A stretch of 64,000 nt of DNA. Origin: Ophioderma brevispina. Lineage: Eukaryota; Echinodermata; Ophiuroidea; Amphilepidida; Ophiodermatidae. This document shows, in pieces, positions 44,965 to 55,421 of the stretch. Below the pieces are notes generated by a model that saw nothing but the letters and a program-made list of their open reading frames with translations, was not told the origin of the DNA and did no database searches. Within the stretch, counting starts at the first letter, position 1, and every line of letters starts with the position of its first letter. The stretch is from NCBI GenBank assembly GCA_023653785.1, contig JAMKCH010049271.1:152372-216371 (forward strand). The letters run 5' to 3'. The position numbers and the translations under genes are program-made.

Positions 44965-45936
44965 CTTTTGCATAATTTTGGGAGGTTGTGAAAGTGGAGA
45001 TGAATTGTGCGACGTTTGGAAAAACAGTATTTTGGGGGTTGAAGTCAGTTTTGCCCGTATTAAAAAGGACCATGGCTCACTTTTGACAATCGGAACCGCT
45101 GAACTAGGGAAGTTGGGAGGGCTGCAAGGTTCTCGTAAATGTTAGATGAGCAACTATTTGCCTGAGGTTTGGAGCTCTTTAAGGAAAGAATTTAGTGGCT
45201 GGCAACACCCTTTGAATTTGGCGACCTCAGCGGACTAGACTGACTGTTGGGGAGGTGGGTTGGCAGAATGCTGAATTCATCCCCTCTTTTAATTGGGGAG
45301 TTGTGCGACAAATTTTAGATATTAAAAGTGTGAAAAGTTGGTTGATATCCCATTCAATCCCTGTGTTGATGAAAGTTAGAAGCGAGTGAGGATGTCAATG
45401 AGGAGTCAGATTTCTTTTCCTGGTCACCACATTTCACTTCGTAGTATGGTGTTCTTTTGCTTGGAAAGAAGATATTGCTAGCAATTATTGATTTCCCAAT
45501 TTTTAATTAAGTTATGTTTACATTATGTAATTTAAGGATCCTATTGATTGGAAGATGAAGATGGCAGTTTTAAAATTCTGGTAAAAATTTGAATAGCACT
45601 CTGGAAATAAGCAACCAAAAGTAAGTAGAAATTAATAATCCATGGAAATTAAGAACATGAGAATTCAGGGACTAGAAAAGTCATTATGGAGGGGTTTGGT
45701 GAAGCAACTTGGGAATTGTTATGGAAGAGTCTGCTTCCTTTAGTTAGGTTTTGGGAATTGTCTTCGACAATTCTCTGGGTTGATTACCTAGAACCCTTCC
45801 GGGTGGCTTCAGTCTACAAAGTTTACAACTAAGAATTCTCAAAGTTAATTCCAAGAGTTAAACTAAGGTAAAAAAGCTGCCAGATTTTCAGTGGAGGCTG
45901 CTTGCTGCAATTAAACACTGAAAAGATGTTATTGTC

Positions 45937-46343
45937 CTTCACACACTGCTTGAAAGCGGCATCTGTGCACTAATGCCAAGATCGTCTGCATAAATAAAAC
46001 GACGGGTTTCGCACTCCTAGGTTGGTGTTTGGTATATATGTTGAACAGGAGAGGTGCAGCACACTCCCTTTTGTGGTAGACCCTTCTTGAGCCTACGCCA
46101 TTGGCTCTTCGCGCTCCTAGCTGAACAAAGAACATCCCGTTAGCCAGCAATCTACGGATAAAGCTCAGTCAAGCGGATGTCCTTGGTAATTTCCAGGGGA
46201 TCTTATGGAAGTAGGAATCTGTGATTAACAGTGTCGTATGCTGCTGAGAGGTTTGACGAACACAGCTCCGGTTACCAGTACCTTCTCGTAACCTCCTCAA
46301 TGTGTTGAGTGAGGTGGATACTTGGCGTGTTGTTGATTTGCCT
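45937..46343 (-). mobile_element. LINE-D fragment inside the 3' LTR
   Basis: This is the same antisense LINE sequence as 36710-37099 in the 5' LTR, sharing GTGCACTAAT-CCAAGA-CGTCTGCATAAATAAAACGACGG and the same junction to AGGAGAATTAAGAACATGAG. It lacks the part equivalent to 36295-36700. The LPQGS and motif A regions are still readable on the minus strand with more frameshifts. Confidence 0.8.
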
Positions 46344-46848
46344 AGGAGAATTAAGAACATGAGAATTCAGGGACTAGAAAGTTCATTCCTGAGGGGTTGA
46401 AGAAAACCACCTTGGGGAAGTGTTATGGAGAGTGCTCTTTAGTTAGTTGTGGGCTGGTCGTTCGACAGTTCTCTGGTTGAGAACTAGAACCTTTCCGGGT
46501 GGCTTCAGGTCTACAAAGTTTACAAACTAAGAATTCCTCAAAGTTAATTCCAGATTAAACTAAGGTAAAACAGCTGCAGTTTTTCAGTGGAGGCTGCTGA
46601 ATTAAAACACTGAACAAGATGGTTATTGATCCTTTGTGAAATTTGGAATGTGAATCGTGAATTTAAAGTATTTATTGTATTAAAAAAAATAAAGCTCTAA
46701 AAAGAATTGTCTTTGCAAACTAATTCAGGAGTGACTTGGGGTTTTGTTACGAGGAAGACTTAATTTGGTCAATGAAATATTCGCGAGCCCGTTGCTGGGA
46801 ACGTCGGTCGAAGCTTACGCTACCATTTAAGACCCTCGGCTCGTTACA

Positions 46849-47649
46849 ATATGAAAAATAATAGTCACCCCATCTGTCAACAATTCTCACGAGTTCAGAG
46901 AATTAGATATTTACATATCGTGTATGATCATACGCGTGTGCTTTCATCATGAATCTTCACTTTCGCATTTTAATTGTGAACTTAGATTTGAAAAGACATT
47001 TTTAATTTTGGGGGATGTCTCTCCATTGTCAGTAAATTGCTGCTCCAGAGTTTCCGGATGTGCGTGTGGTGGTAGCAAATACAGGAAAAAAAAGCCATTG
47101 GGTCTGATTTTCACGGGTGGGGGGCCTCACAAGATGTAGGCTTCCTAAAGGATTATACTCACTAGATTCAATATGCACGTACTTCACATTAAGGATAAAA
47201 ATTGTACATCACAGAAACGCAACATACCTCCACTTGCAGGAGTACACTGCCATTCTTCATGTGATCTCTATGGTCAGTATCAGCTTAAGACTTTAAAATT
47301 ACCATGCTTCACTGTACATGTTTCAAGTCATCCCAGCCGCCATTAAAATAGCGTAATGACGTTTGAATATTATAGAGACACAAACTATAACAAATGCTAA
47401 ATATTCCTAATGCTATTCCGAAGATTGGCATCGCCCCTTTTTAATTGGTATAATATTTAATAATACTAATCTTGAATATATCGCCTAATGCAGAGGCCTC
47501 TAGGCGCTTCATATAGAGAAAAACAATTATAACTTATTAAAACGACGGATTAAAAAAATTCTATATGAACACACTGTGATATAATAGTCAAATAAACACA
47601 ATTCGGAAGAACTTAATACCAAATTAAGTAGAATATCAACCAAAAATCA
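46849..47649. other. no recognised feature
   Basis: AT-rich flank of the LTR element; nothing recognised. Confidence 0.4.
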
Positions 47650-47689
47650 GATCCGCAACTTTAGTCAACCAGTGACTCAACTCGACCTC

Positions 47690-48660
47690 TGTTATAGAAT
47701 GGTTCCAGAAATCTTGACGACAAGAACAAGCATACACTTTCATTCATCTCGTCGCATCTACTTTTCCCCTCTATCACCGAGGACCTATCAGAGCACTCAT
47801 TCGCTAAGAAATACGCGCACATCTCCAGGCATGCCATCGACATCATCCCCCTTCCATAAGTCCGCTTCTATTGCGACGGAGGCCCAACCCTTGGGGAAAA
47901 AAAAGGATAATTACTTGTGTCACCAAAAGAGAAATAATGACTTGTGTCGAAAACAAAGAGAAAAGTTGCTTGTGTACGACATGTTCGACGTCACCATGGC
48001 AGCTACGACGGCGCTGAATGTTTGTTACCGCTCATCGTCTTGTACTCCTCAATACATCCTATCCAAGAAGTTCGACAGGGGAAATAGGACTCTACAGAGA
48101 CGATGCTTAGCGCTTCACACAGACAGCCCGGCGCCGCATCCGACCAGAAGCAGGAAGACAAATCAATCCATTCCAAGATCTCGGCCTCACATCACATCGA
48201 CTGGCACCTGAATTCACCAAAACAAACTTCCTTGACATCACTCTCAACTTGCGCAATCCTATCCATACCGCAATCCCAACGACCGACCAGTGTCCTCCAC
48301 ACGCCTCTCCATTGCTACCCAACCCCGAACACAAGAACCTACATCCTATCCATAAGCAGATATTTCATACGCAAATTACTTGACAACCCATCGGCATTCT
48401 ACAACGACACTCTGAAGGCCATCGGATTCAGCGATGAACTCACATACACGGAACCCCGCGCAGCAGGTCGACCCACAAACGTAAGCGTGACATCACCTGG
48501 TATTTCACCCGCCTTTCAGCAAAGAACGTTCCCATTACACTCGACGATCATTCCTCAAGCTCCTCGACAAACATTTCCAGCCGAATACAAACTCAACAGA
48601 TATTCAACGAAGCCGCAAAATTAGCTACAGCTGTATGCCCAACGTCGCCAACATCATCAA
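47690..48660 (+). pseudogene. Penelope-type reverse transcriptase remnant
   Basis: Readable: a scrambled motif A region (47735-47800, family pattern FDI-x-DFYPSI), FAKKYAHIS-like sequence (47803-47830), LFDVTMA (47980-48003, from GLFDVTMG), DGAE (48008-48020), IGLYRDDALA (48084-48112; catalytic YRDD intact at 48093-48104), NFLDITLNLRNP (48223-48258), IQLP/FNDALK-type blocks (48400-48430), DITWY-like (48489-48505) and SYSCMPNVANIIKTHN (48622-48669). The family primes on exposed DNA ends. Two or more frameshifts. Confidence 0.85.
47912..47990 (+). repeat. 28-bp minisatellite inside the Penelope RT
   Basis: Three units of ~28 bp start ACTTGTGTCACC (47913), ACTTGTGTCGAA (47940) and GCTTGTGTACGA (47969), with AAAAGAGAAA-like sequence between. 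It replaces a few residues of the usual RT between the WxKK-like and LFDVTMG blocks. Confidence 0.75.
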
Positions 48661-48699
48661 AACCCACAACAAGCAGATCGCCGCAAAGGATAATCAACC

Positions 48700-49113
48700 T
48701 ACACCGGGAGAACTGCCACAACAGGTACCTGTGCCCACTAAAGGAAACTGTTTTGAGCCTAAAAATCACTACAGCGCCGAATGTCAAAGTAGCCACGAGG
48801 AACTCCGCCAAACTTTACATCGGACTGGCGGAACCACCTTTCAAGACATATGCACATCCACACGTCATCCTTCAGATGGTAAAAGCACAGAACAGCACAG
48901 AACTCTCCAAATACGTGTGGCAGCTTAAGAAGACAACCAACCTTACCGACGACCTCACATGGTCAATCGTAATTATCTCCAGCACCCGACCGTACACCAG
49001 CAACAGCCAAGAATGCGACCTCTGCCTCGCCGAGAAGCTAACCATCATCAATGCTGACAAACGCAGACTACTCAGCAAGCGACCCGAACTGATATCTAAA
49101 GCAGGGTTACTGT
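48700..49113 (+). pseudogene. GIY-YIG endonuclease region of the Penelope element
   Basis: GIY-YIG endonucleases of Penelope elements nick target DNA. Seen: a Cys-rich linker with PLKGNC (48736-48755), a decayed GIY part (48763-48790), YIGLAEPPFKT (48814-48846), NSTELSKYVWQLKK (48892-48934), W-S-I near 48960, YTSNSQECDLCLAEKL (48993-49043; CDLC pair), and LLSKRPEL (49067-49092). This order is typical of the family C-terminus. Confidence 0.85.
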
Positions 49114-49440
49114 AATGAAAGAGTGTGCGCTTTCCGGCTAAAATGTGTGAATTTTGCATTTTTTTTATTTTTTGCTTTTTTTAATTATTATAAATTTTGA
49201 TGGAAGCAACCTTGCCAACCCCAGCTTGGGTTTCAAGGTTTACAGGGGTCAAAAATTTAAAATGTTCCGAATGTGTTAAAAACACACCATGGTATTTGTC
49301 TGGTTACAAGGATTCCACAAAGGTATAGTTTTAAACATATCTTATGCTTATGGTTCCGGAGTTACGGGGTCAAAACTGTAAAATGTAAAAAGTCCATTTG
49401 GTGTGTACTTGGTTCAAAGGTTAAAAGTTTGTTCAGTTAT

Positions 49441-49659
49441 AGTGGTGCAATTTGTTTCCCTAGCTAAAAGGGAGCTTGGAAATACGGATATTTGCCTTAT
49501 ATGTATGCTAGTTTTTCACGTATCCACCAAAATTGGTCACATGTCAATAGAATCCATAGCTGCCAAGAGCTGTTGTACTTTATTCGCCATTCTGGTTAAT
49601 AACCAGACACGTCAGTTAGTCAAAACTATTCCTATATTTATTCTATGAGCTAAACCACA
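49441..49659. other. spacer between the two Penelope 3' ends
   Basis: Unpaired sequence between the inverted copies. No motif recognised. Confidence 0.5.
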
Positions 49660-50240
49660 CTGGACCACATTTTAACAAACCTGGAACAACCTTTTCATTT
49701 TTGACCCCTGTAACAAACCATGACTTTTTACCAGTTTTACAGTTTTTAACCGCCATAATTCCTAAAGATACGTCGCAGGTATATAAACTATACCTTTTTG
49801 GAATCCTTGTACCAGACAGACATGGTGTGCTTGTCAACACAATCGAACATTTTAAAATATTACCCCTGTGTATCCTTGAAATCCGAGCTGGGGCCATGAA
49901 CGGGGTGTGGCAAAGGCTTCATCAATTTTTTTTGATTATCAACTGGCTAAATTACTTGTGTACACAAAATTCACAATTTTAATCCGGAGAGCGCACACTC
50001 TTTCACTACAGTACCCTGCTATCTAGATATCAGTTCGGGTCGCTTGTTGAGTAGCTCTGCCGTTTGTCATATTGATGATCTTTAGCTTCTTCGGTGGGCA
50101 TAGGGCGCTTTCCTTGTTTCGTGGTGTACGGTCGGGTGCTGGATACGATGGACCATGTGATGTCGTAAGGTTGGTTGTTCTTCTTAAGCTGTCACACGTA
50201 TGTGGAGAGTTTGGAAGTCGTTGTGGTTTTCCTTCTTATC
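49660..50240 (-). mobile_element. inverted copy of the Penelope 3' end
   Basis: Read on the minus strand this segment repeats 48885-49437: the SKLSTYV-type block, LKK, ATTCTGGCACCCGACCGTACACC-like sequence, GAAGCTAA-ATCATCAAT, CAAGCGACCCGAACTGATATCTA, GAAAGAGTGTGCGCT and the 3' untranslated part to AAAAGGTTGTTCCAG. It ends near 50240 within the GIY-YIG region, so it is a short 5'-truncated copy facing the first tail to tail. Confidence 0.85.
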
Positions 50241-52489
50241 TCTTTCTTTTCCTGCTTTTAATGCTCAACCTTGAAAATAATTGACTCATACAAAGAAATG
50301 ATGTTTCACGAGATTCTTTTGTTCAACATCATAACTACTGAATCCTCACTACAAGCAGTCCAACAATTCGCGTGTTGCTACAAGCTTTCCGCGTGCGCAG
50401 TCTAAGCGATAGACATTAGTGATGTTGTACTTTGGATATTCTGTTGTGTCAGTTCGAGCCCGGCTGTGGGCCCACCACTGCTTTCGCATATTAATTCTGC
50501 TAGTATCATTTTCTGGTGATCATTATCTTTAATTGTGGGTATGTTGGCTAACGTCACCCTGACCATTGAAAACGGAATGGAGTATAAATCATCTACAATT
50601 GTTCAAGGTTGAAACATGTCCATTGCCCAAATCTTTCTAATTATTGGGGGTAATTGTTTACTATTCCCTTATTATCAGGAAACATCAAAGTTGCAGTTCC
50701 ATTTTACCTTGAAATAATGTTCATAACAATAAAAAAACCCTAAAAGGTTTTCGTAAAAAACATATATCTCAAAATTCACTCTTGAAGGAATGAGACAAAA
50801 GGGGAATTATTAAATTGATCCGGTGAATTTTCACAAATTTGAACCAAGTATTCTCATAACATAGCAGGTAATATCACTGGGGAAAAGTTCTTTCTCTGAA
50901 TGAAAACCTTAGGTTCAAATACAATATCTAAATTGCTTGTAAACTTTTCGGCGTGATTTCAAACGATACAATCGCCCTCATATTCGTAAGCTCCACACAT
51001 GTGCCCACTGCAAGCCTCGAATGATTGGTTTTAATTTTGGGGTGTTCAGTCGGTTCGAGTCCGGTCGAACCTACCGTGTTCGACTTATTAAAATGTTATT
51101 ATATAGTAGACTTATATAGCCATCATTCTTTTTAAGTTTGAGATGACAAATTTCATGAGTAAAGTCGAAATTTCAAGTACTGAGATACTGTTTTTTATTG
51201 AATTTTCATTTACTACCATCGTAAATAATCTCGTAAGTGGCACCGTTTCTATTATTCACACTTCCTTGCACATGCAGTGAGTCCTGTATTAGCGTTTATT
51301 CTTGCGTACAATTGGAATAAATATATTTGTTTTTTTTTAAAACATCACAAAAAGATGTCATCTGTCTCATCGGGTTGCGTAATAGATCGGTTGCTACTAT
51401 TTTACAGGTTAATTATAATATAAATTGAATTCGAATTTCCTGCCAATAGGCCATTTATGGTATTGTAACTTTAATATGTCCACATTTTTGCAGAAATGCC
51501 ACTTTTCATGGAAACCATGCATGACTACAGGTTTTTGCTTGCCAAACTTGGTATTTTTATTAGTTTCAGCCCGGGTTGGGGCTTTCCAGTGTTCTTTTAC
51601 GTGCTTTTTCCCGGGTTTTTCACCAATTAAAGGTTTTTGAGTGTGGCTGGGTGGCATCTTTAAAATTTATAAGCTTACGTAGAAATTAACAAGTGTTTTC
51701 CCCTATTGTAACGGTCAACTGATTTAGAAATTAAACACCTTTTCTAAAACACATTTGCACCACGTTTCTAAAATTGTTAAAATATCTGTTTAATATCCCT
51801 AAGTAACCTTAAATCTAAAATGTTTTAAATTCCTTACTTTTTTAGGTATTTGACATTGGGTGTTTAAGACATTTAAAACCAAGCATTTACAGAGATTTGA
51901 CATCTTAATACTAGACACCAATTTGCACCACGTTTCTAAACACTGTTTTTTTGAGTGTTTGGGCTATAAAACAACTAGGTGTCTAGTCTTTTTGGTAAAA
52001 TACGACTTACTAACCTAAATTCAACAGTAACTCATCTTTTATTTTCAAATGTTAAATAGCATGTATTAGCACCAAATGTATAAAAATACAATTCCACAAT
52101 TTTATTCCTTTTTTGTAATTCTATTTTTGTGAAAAAAGGCGAAAATTGCACTAAAACTACTTTAAAATCGGATATCTCAGTAACTGAAGAAGGATATTAA
52201 TGTCAAAGATGCACTCAATTTTTATGTTCCAATTAATAATAAATTAATCTAAAATCTAAATTTTATAGCCCATGGATGTTAAGCTCTTCATATTTTATTA
52301 CTATGTTAGAAGAGCGTATAGGCCACCAAATCAATTCCTGAATAACCGAGAAAAAACAAACTGGACTTCAAAAACTTTATGTAGAAACATTGTTGAATAC
52401 AGGGTAAGTCAAAAGAATTTCACTCGTTTTGTTTAATTTTTTCTACAGCAGTGGAAACTCTACTGAAGAATTGACTCTTATCCGGTAGA
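50241..52489. other. no recognised gene; possible SINE traces
   Basis: Mostly unrecognised. 50401-50475 has TAAGCGATAGACATTAGTGATG followed by AGTTCGAGCCCGGC, which could be A- and B-box remains of a tRNA-derived SINE. A perfect 20-bp direct repeat ATTTGCACCACGTTTCTAAA occurs at 51753-51772 and 51921-51940, perhaps part of a ~168-bp tandem pair. Confidence 0.35.
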
Positions 52490-53715
52490 CCCTTATGTGA
52501 CCGTAGTTGAGTGAAGATATATGCAATTTTTTTTGCTGAAAATTATAGCTTAGGGTGTGTTGAATAAGAATCTGCCGGGTCCCACCTTGGTGCAACCTTG
52601 GGCATTTTGAGAAATCCAGGAGAACGGCGTCGCCATTAGATAATTAGTATTCAACCCTATATTATCAAACTATGAGTTACTAGATATACATAGGACCCAA
52701 TGAACCAGTGTATGGCATCCTTGTACATTAAGTCATACTTTCAAATTTCAGAAATTGGAAGCCCAATCCAATAATTTTAAAATAATGCCCTATTAGAGCA
52801 AATACCTGCGATAAAAATCGACTTGAACTACTTATGGTTATGTCATTAGATTTACACAAGAAATATATTTCTGATACTTTTAAAATGAACATGCGTCAAT
52901 CAATAGGCAGCCGAAAACTTGAACATCTTCAAAAAATCTTGACACAGCAATCTATAAGTATTACAGCCGTCAAATCGAAATCAATGTGCAATGCATTAGA
53001 AATGTACCTTTGATCTTAACCCATGTACAACATAATTTCAATTTGTTTTGAAATGCGCCAAAATCGAAATAAACCAATATGGTGCAAAGTTTTCAAAATA
53101 CCATAGGATTACACTTTTTTCACATATATTGCACTCATTATATTTTGACACATTTTTATCATCGGAATTTACCTGGTTTCACTTGGTTATGATCATAGGT
53201 ACATTTCGAATTGTTTTCATTGACCCATAATTTTATACTTGAAGGTAATATTTAGAATTTGTGTAAAGTGTTTTTTTGAAGATATTCACGTTTTTGGCTG
53301 CATATTGATTGACGTCATGTAACAACTTTTCAAAGTATCAATAGTCTTATTGTGTCCTAACACCGAATCTAAGTACTCTCATGTTTATTTTTGTATCGCA
53401 TGTTTTGCTGTTATAGTGCATATTTTAAATTGATAGATTTGGCTTCCATTTTGAATTTGAAGTCTGACTTAATGTAACAAGTGCCATACACGTGTTCATT
53501 GGATCCTATAGTATAGCTAGTAACCCCCATAGTTTGATAATTATAGGGTTGAATATTAATAATTTATCATTTATGGCGACTCCATCTTGGATTTCTCAAA
53601 ATGCCAAGGATGCAAGGTTTGCACCCGGCAAGATTCTTATTCTCACACCCTAATCTACACATTTGCCGCAAAAACATTGTGTATAATAACTCAACTTTAT
53701 CGGTCAGGGCAATAA
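52490..53715. mobile_element. ~1.2-kb hairpin (long inverted repeat, tiny loop)
   Basis: 52490-53105 pairs with 53130-53715. Matching landmarks are TTAGGGTGTG-GAATAAGAATCT-GCCGGGT near 52552 and inverted near 53650; TTTTGAGAAATCCA; TATTCAACCCTATA; ATCAAACTATG; TACATTAAGTCA; CAATCAATA-GCAGCC; GAA-ATCTTCAAAAAA; AAATGTACCT-TGATC. Identity looks like 70-80% with short indels. The centre (about 53105-53130, AAATACCATAGGATTACACTTTTT) leaves almost no loop. Likely a foldback or hairpin MITE; no coding capacity. Confidence 0.85.
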
Positions 53716-53964
53716 TTTGGACCATATCCATCCAAACCCCCGACTATCTTACATACAACACAAGATTATTTCCCCTACTAGAGAAATTTTGCCCTTGACT
53801 GGAAGGTAAATTATAATGAATGGACTTTGCTTGGCCCTCCAGATCAATCCAAGGAATTCGAAGAATCACTGCCTGCCCCTTGTTCACCTGAACAGTTCAG
53901 CTATTTCTACAGGTGATTCCTTTGTATTCTCTGCATGCTTGGGTGTTTCTGGAGACAGTCGGGC
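53716..53964. other. no recognised feature
   Basis: Nothing recognised. Confidence 0.3.
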
Positions 53965-54615
53965 CAAGCACAAACAAAGCTCTCCATTGACGCCTGTAAA
54001 AAAGATTCTAGGGACAAATGTTAACCGATGGCAATTCGCGCTAGTGTAGTACATTCGGGTGACTGACCAAGTATACACACAATCGCATGTGTGTAAACAT
54101 ATTGTCGTTGTCCCAAGCAAACCATGCTTGACTGCGCCCCACAAACACGGTTCGGCGCATATAATTATGACAGCAATCATACTCCCATTGCATTTCACAG
54201 TTCAAAACTGGTTCCCACTGCTGAAGAAATAAGCCATGCATATTTGCTAATGTGTCCCCTTTATTAGAATTAAATGTCACCAAAATTGCAATGATGACAC
54301 GTGGGTTCAGGAATGATCTACGTATTAACCGACACAGATAGTAACATCTCACATAGTCCCCTATTATATCGCGCATATATCCGATTATTTATGAGTACTT
54401 TTTCAAAAAACCCTCAATTTACCGGGATTAGACTCATGGCGCAAGTTACTACGTGCCTAAAAACACCCCACAACACTCAACACGGAAATCCTTATTAAAT
54501 TCTGTTTTCCATCAGCTTCCGATAGCCGAGAACATACCGGATTTTTCCCATTATCATTGCGAAAATATAATTTTGACCACCTAGGTCTAAAAGAGTCTCT
54601 CAGCGTCAGGAACAC
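53965..54615 (+). repeat. dispersed repeat, copy A
   Basis: It matches 62836-63500 in the same orientation. Shared blocks include CACAAACAAA-CTCT-TTGA-GCCTG, CGATGGCAATTCGCGC, GTATACACA, AAACCATGCTTGAC, TATAATTATGACAGCAATCA, ACTCCCATTGCA, CAATGATGACAC-TG-GGTTCAGGAATGA, CTTCCGATAGCCGAGA and ACCGGATTTT-CCCATTATCAT. The two may be copies of one LINE body, since copy B lies directly upstream of LINE-E motifs. Confidence 0.75.
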
Positions 54616-54984
54616 ACACTACAAATTTCAACCTATTGACCTGCCGTGCACGCGCCTAGTTAGCGTGAGGCAGTTGGCCTGGAAATTGTCTTATTCTCAC
54701 GTGCCCTACTCTCATCGAAAACTGGGCCTGATTTTATTACCTGTAGACGTGTGCAAGGAATGTTGAACAATGGCAAGGTCCGATTGCCTATTGTATTTGG
54801 TTGCAAGCTCAGCACATGACCCTCTGTCCTGCAATTTTTACTGGGACTATATAACTGATACATTCTTTGAGAACCGGTTAACAGCAATGTTTTTGTAACA
54901 TGTAGGGCCTGGTAATCTTGAAATAGATCAGCCTGACTGTTTACAACACTGGGCATTTGTACATTGTGGTCTAGTTTTAATACG
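54616..54984. other. no recognised feature
   Basis: A 110-codon minus frame (54660-54992) is unrecognised. Confidence 0.35.
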
Positions 54985-55160
54985 ATGGGCAATAACGATT
55001 CGCAGGAAGGGATTCGCAGGCAACAACGAGTTGCCGTAGGATGTTAACTGGTCATATTTACAGGCGATAAGGCCGGTAATTATAGTCCGCCGGACTCACA
55101 GTCCCCTACAACAACAACAACGGTAAAGATTATGGCACCGATTCAGTTTTGACTCCTCAC
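54985..55160 (+). mobile_element. SINE 3' fragment
   Basis: GGATGTTAACTGGTCATATTTACAGG (55040-55065), AGTCCGCCGGACTCA (55087-55101), CTACAACAACAACAACGGT and GTTTTGACTCCTC share the tail order with 60490-60537. The short (CAA)n is a typical tail. Confidence 0.5.
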
Positions 55161-55257
55161 GCAACCTTAGTTTTAAACGTTTTCAATATATTCGTTTATG
55201 GAACGCAGATTATTGCTCCTGGCAGACTTTATCTTCTTTCATACCGGAATTTTTTTT

Positions 55258-55283
55258 GACCATATATATATATATATATATAA
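55258..55283. repeat. (AT)n microsatellite
   Basis: A perfect run of alternating A and T, about 24 bp. Confidence 0.9.
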
Positions 55284-55421
55284 ATTGGGAAACTGGAATG
55301 TAGTGTTGCAGTGTTCGCATTGCTATAGACACTCTTGTGTGTCGATGGATAGGAAGTTATTGCCACCTGCGATAAAACAAATAACAGCTGAAATGACCGT
55401 CTTTCATGATCCAAAAACTGT

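Larger units (their letters stand above)
34875..46848 (+). mobile_element. degenerate Ty3/Gypsy LTR retrotransposon
   Basis: A ~12-kb element with long direct terminal repeats, a PBS-like site, a purine tract, and gag-PR-RT-RNaseH-IN in Ty3/Gypsy order. All reading frames are destroyed by indels; most domains were recognised by joining short blocks by eye. The two LTRs differ by many short indels and large rearrangements, so the insertion is old. Flanks are TTATA before and ATATG after, too AT-rich to prove a target duplication. No envelope-like frame was recognised between integrase and the purine tract. Confidence 0.9.
43386..46848 (+). repeat. 3' LTR (3.5 kb, mosaic)
   Basis: It starts TGAACAAATTTGGTCCTGCCCC and ends CTCGGCTCGTTACA, matching the 5' LTR ends. 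It differs by (a) an insertion at about 44009-44964, (b) a LINE-free version of the LINE site at 45636-45660 followed by ~280 bp of downstream LTR (to 45933), then (c) a shorter copy of the LINE fragment (45937-46343) and a second run of the same downstream LTR. The order suggests recombination between a LINE-free and a LINE-bearing LTR. Confidence 0.8.
47650..49440 (+). mobile_element. Penelope-like element, 5'-truncated
   Basis: The coding part reads + from a degenerate RT motif A to the stop near 49113, followed by ~320 bp of 3' sequence. Domains are a Penelope-type reverse transcriptase with an intact YRDD box and a C-terminal GIY-YIG endonuclease region. The upstream half of the RT and any N-terminal domain are missing. 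Three long frames (179, 173 and 120 codons) cover most of it, linked by frameshifts, so it is inactive but less decayed than the LINEs here. Confidence 0.85.

Noticed and set aside
51052..51071. GGTTCGAGTCCGGTCGAACC as a tRNA B box
   Set aside because: It matches the B-box consensus but is simply a 20-bp palindrome with no tRNA-like fold or A box upstream.
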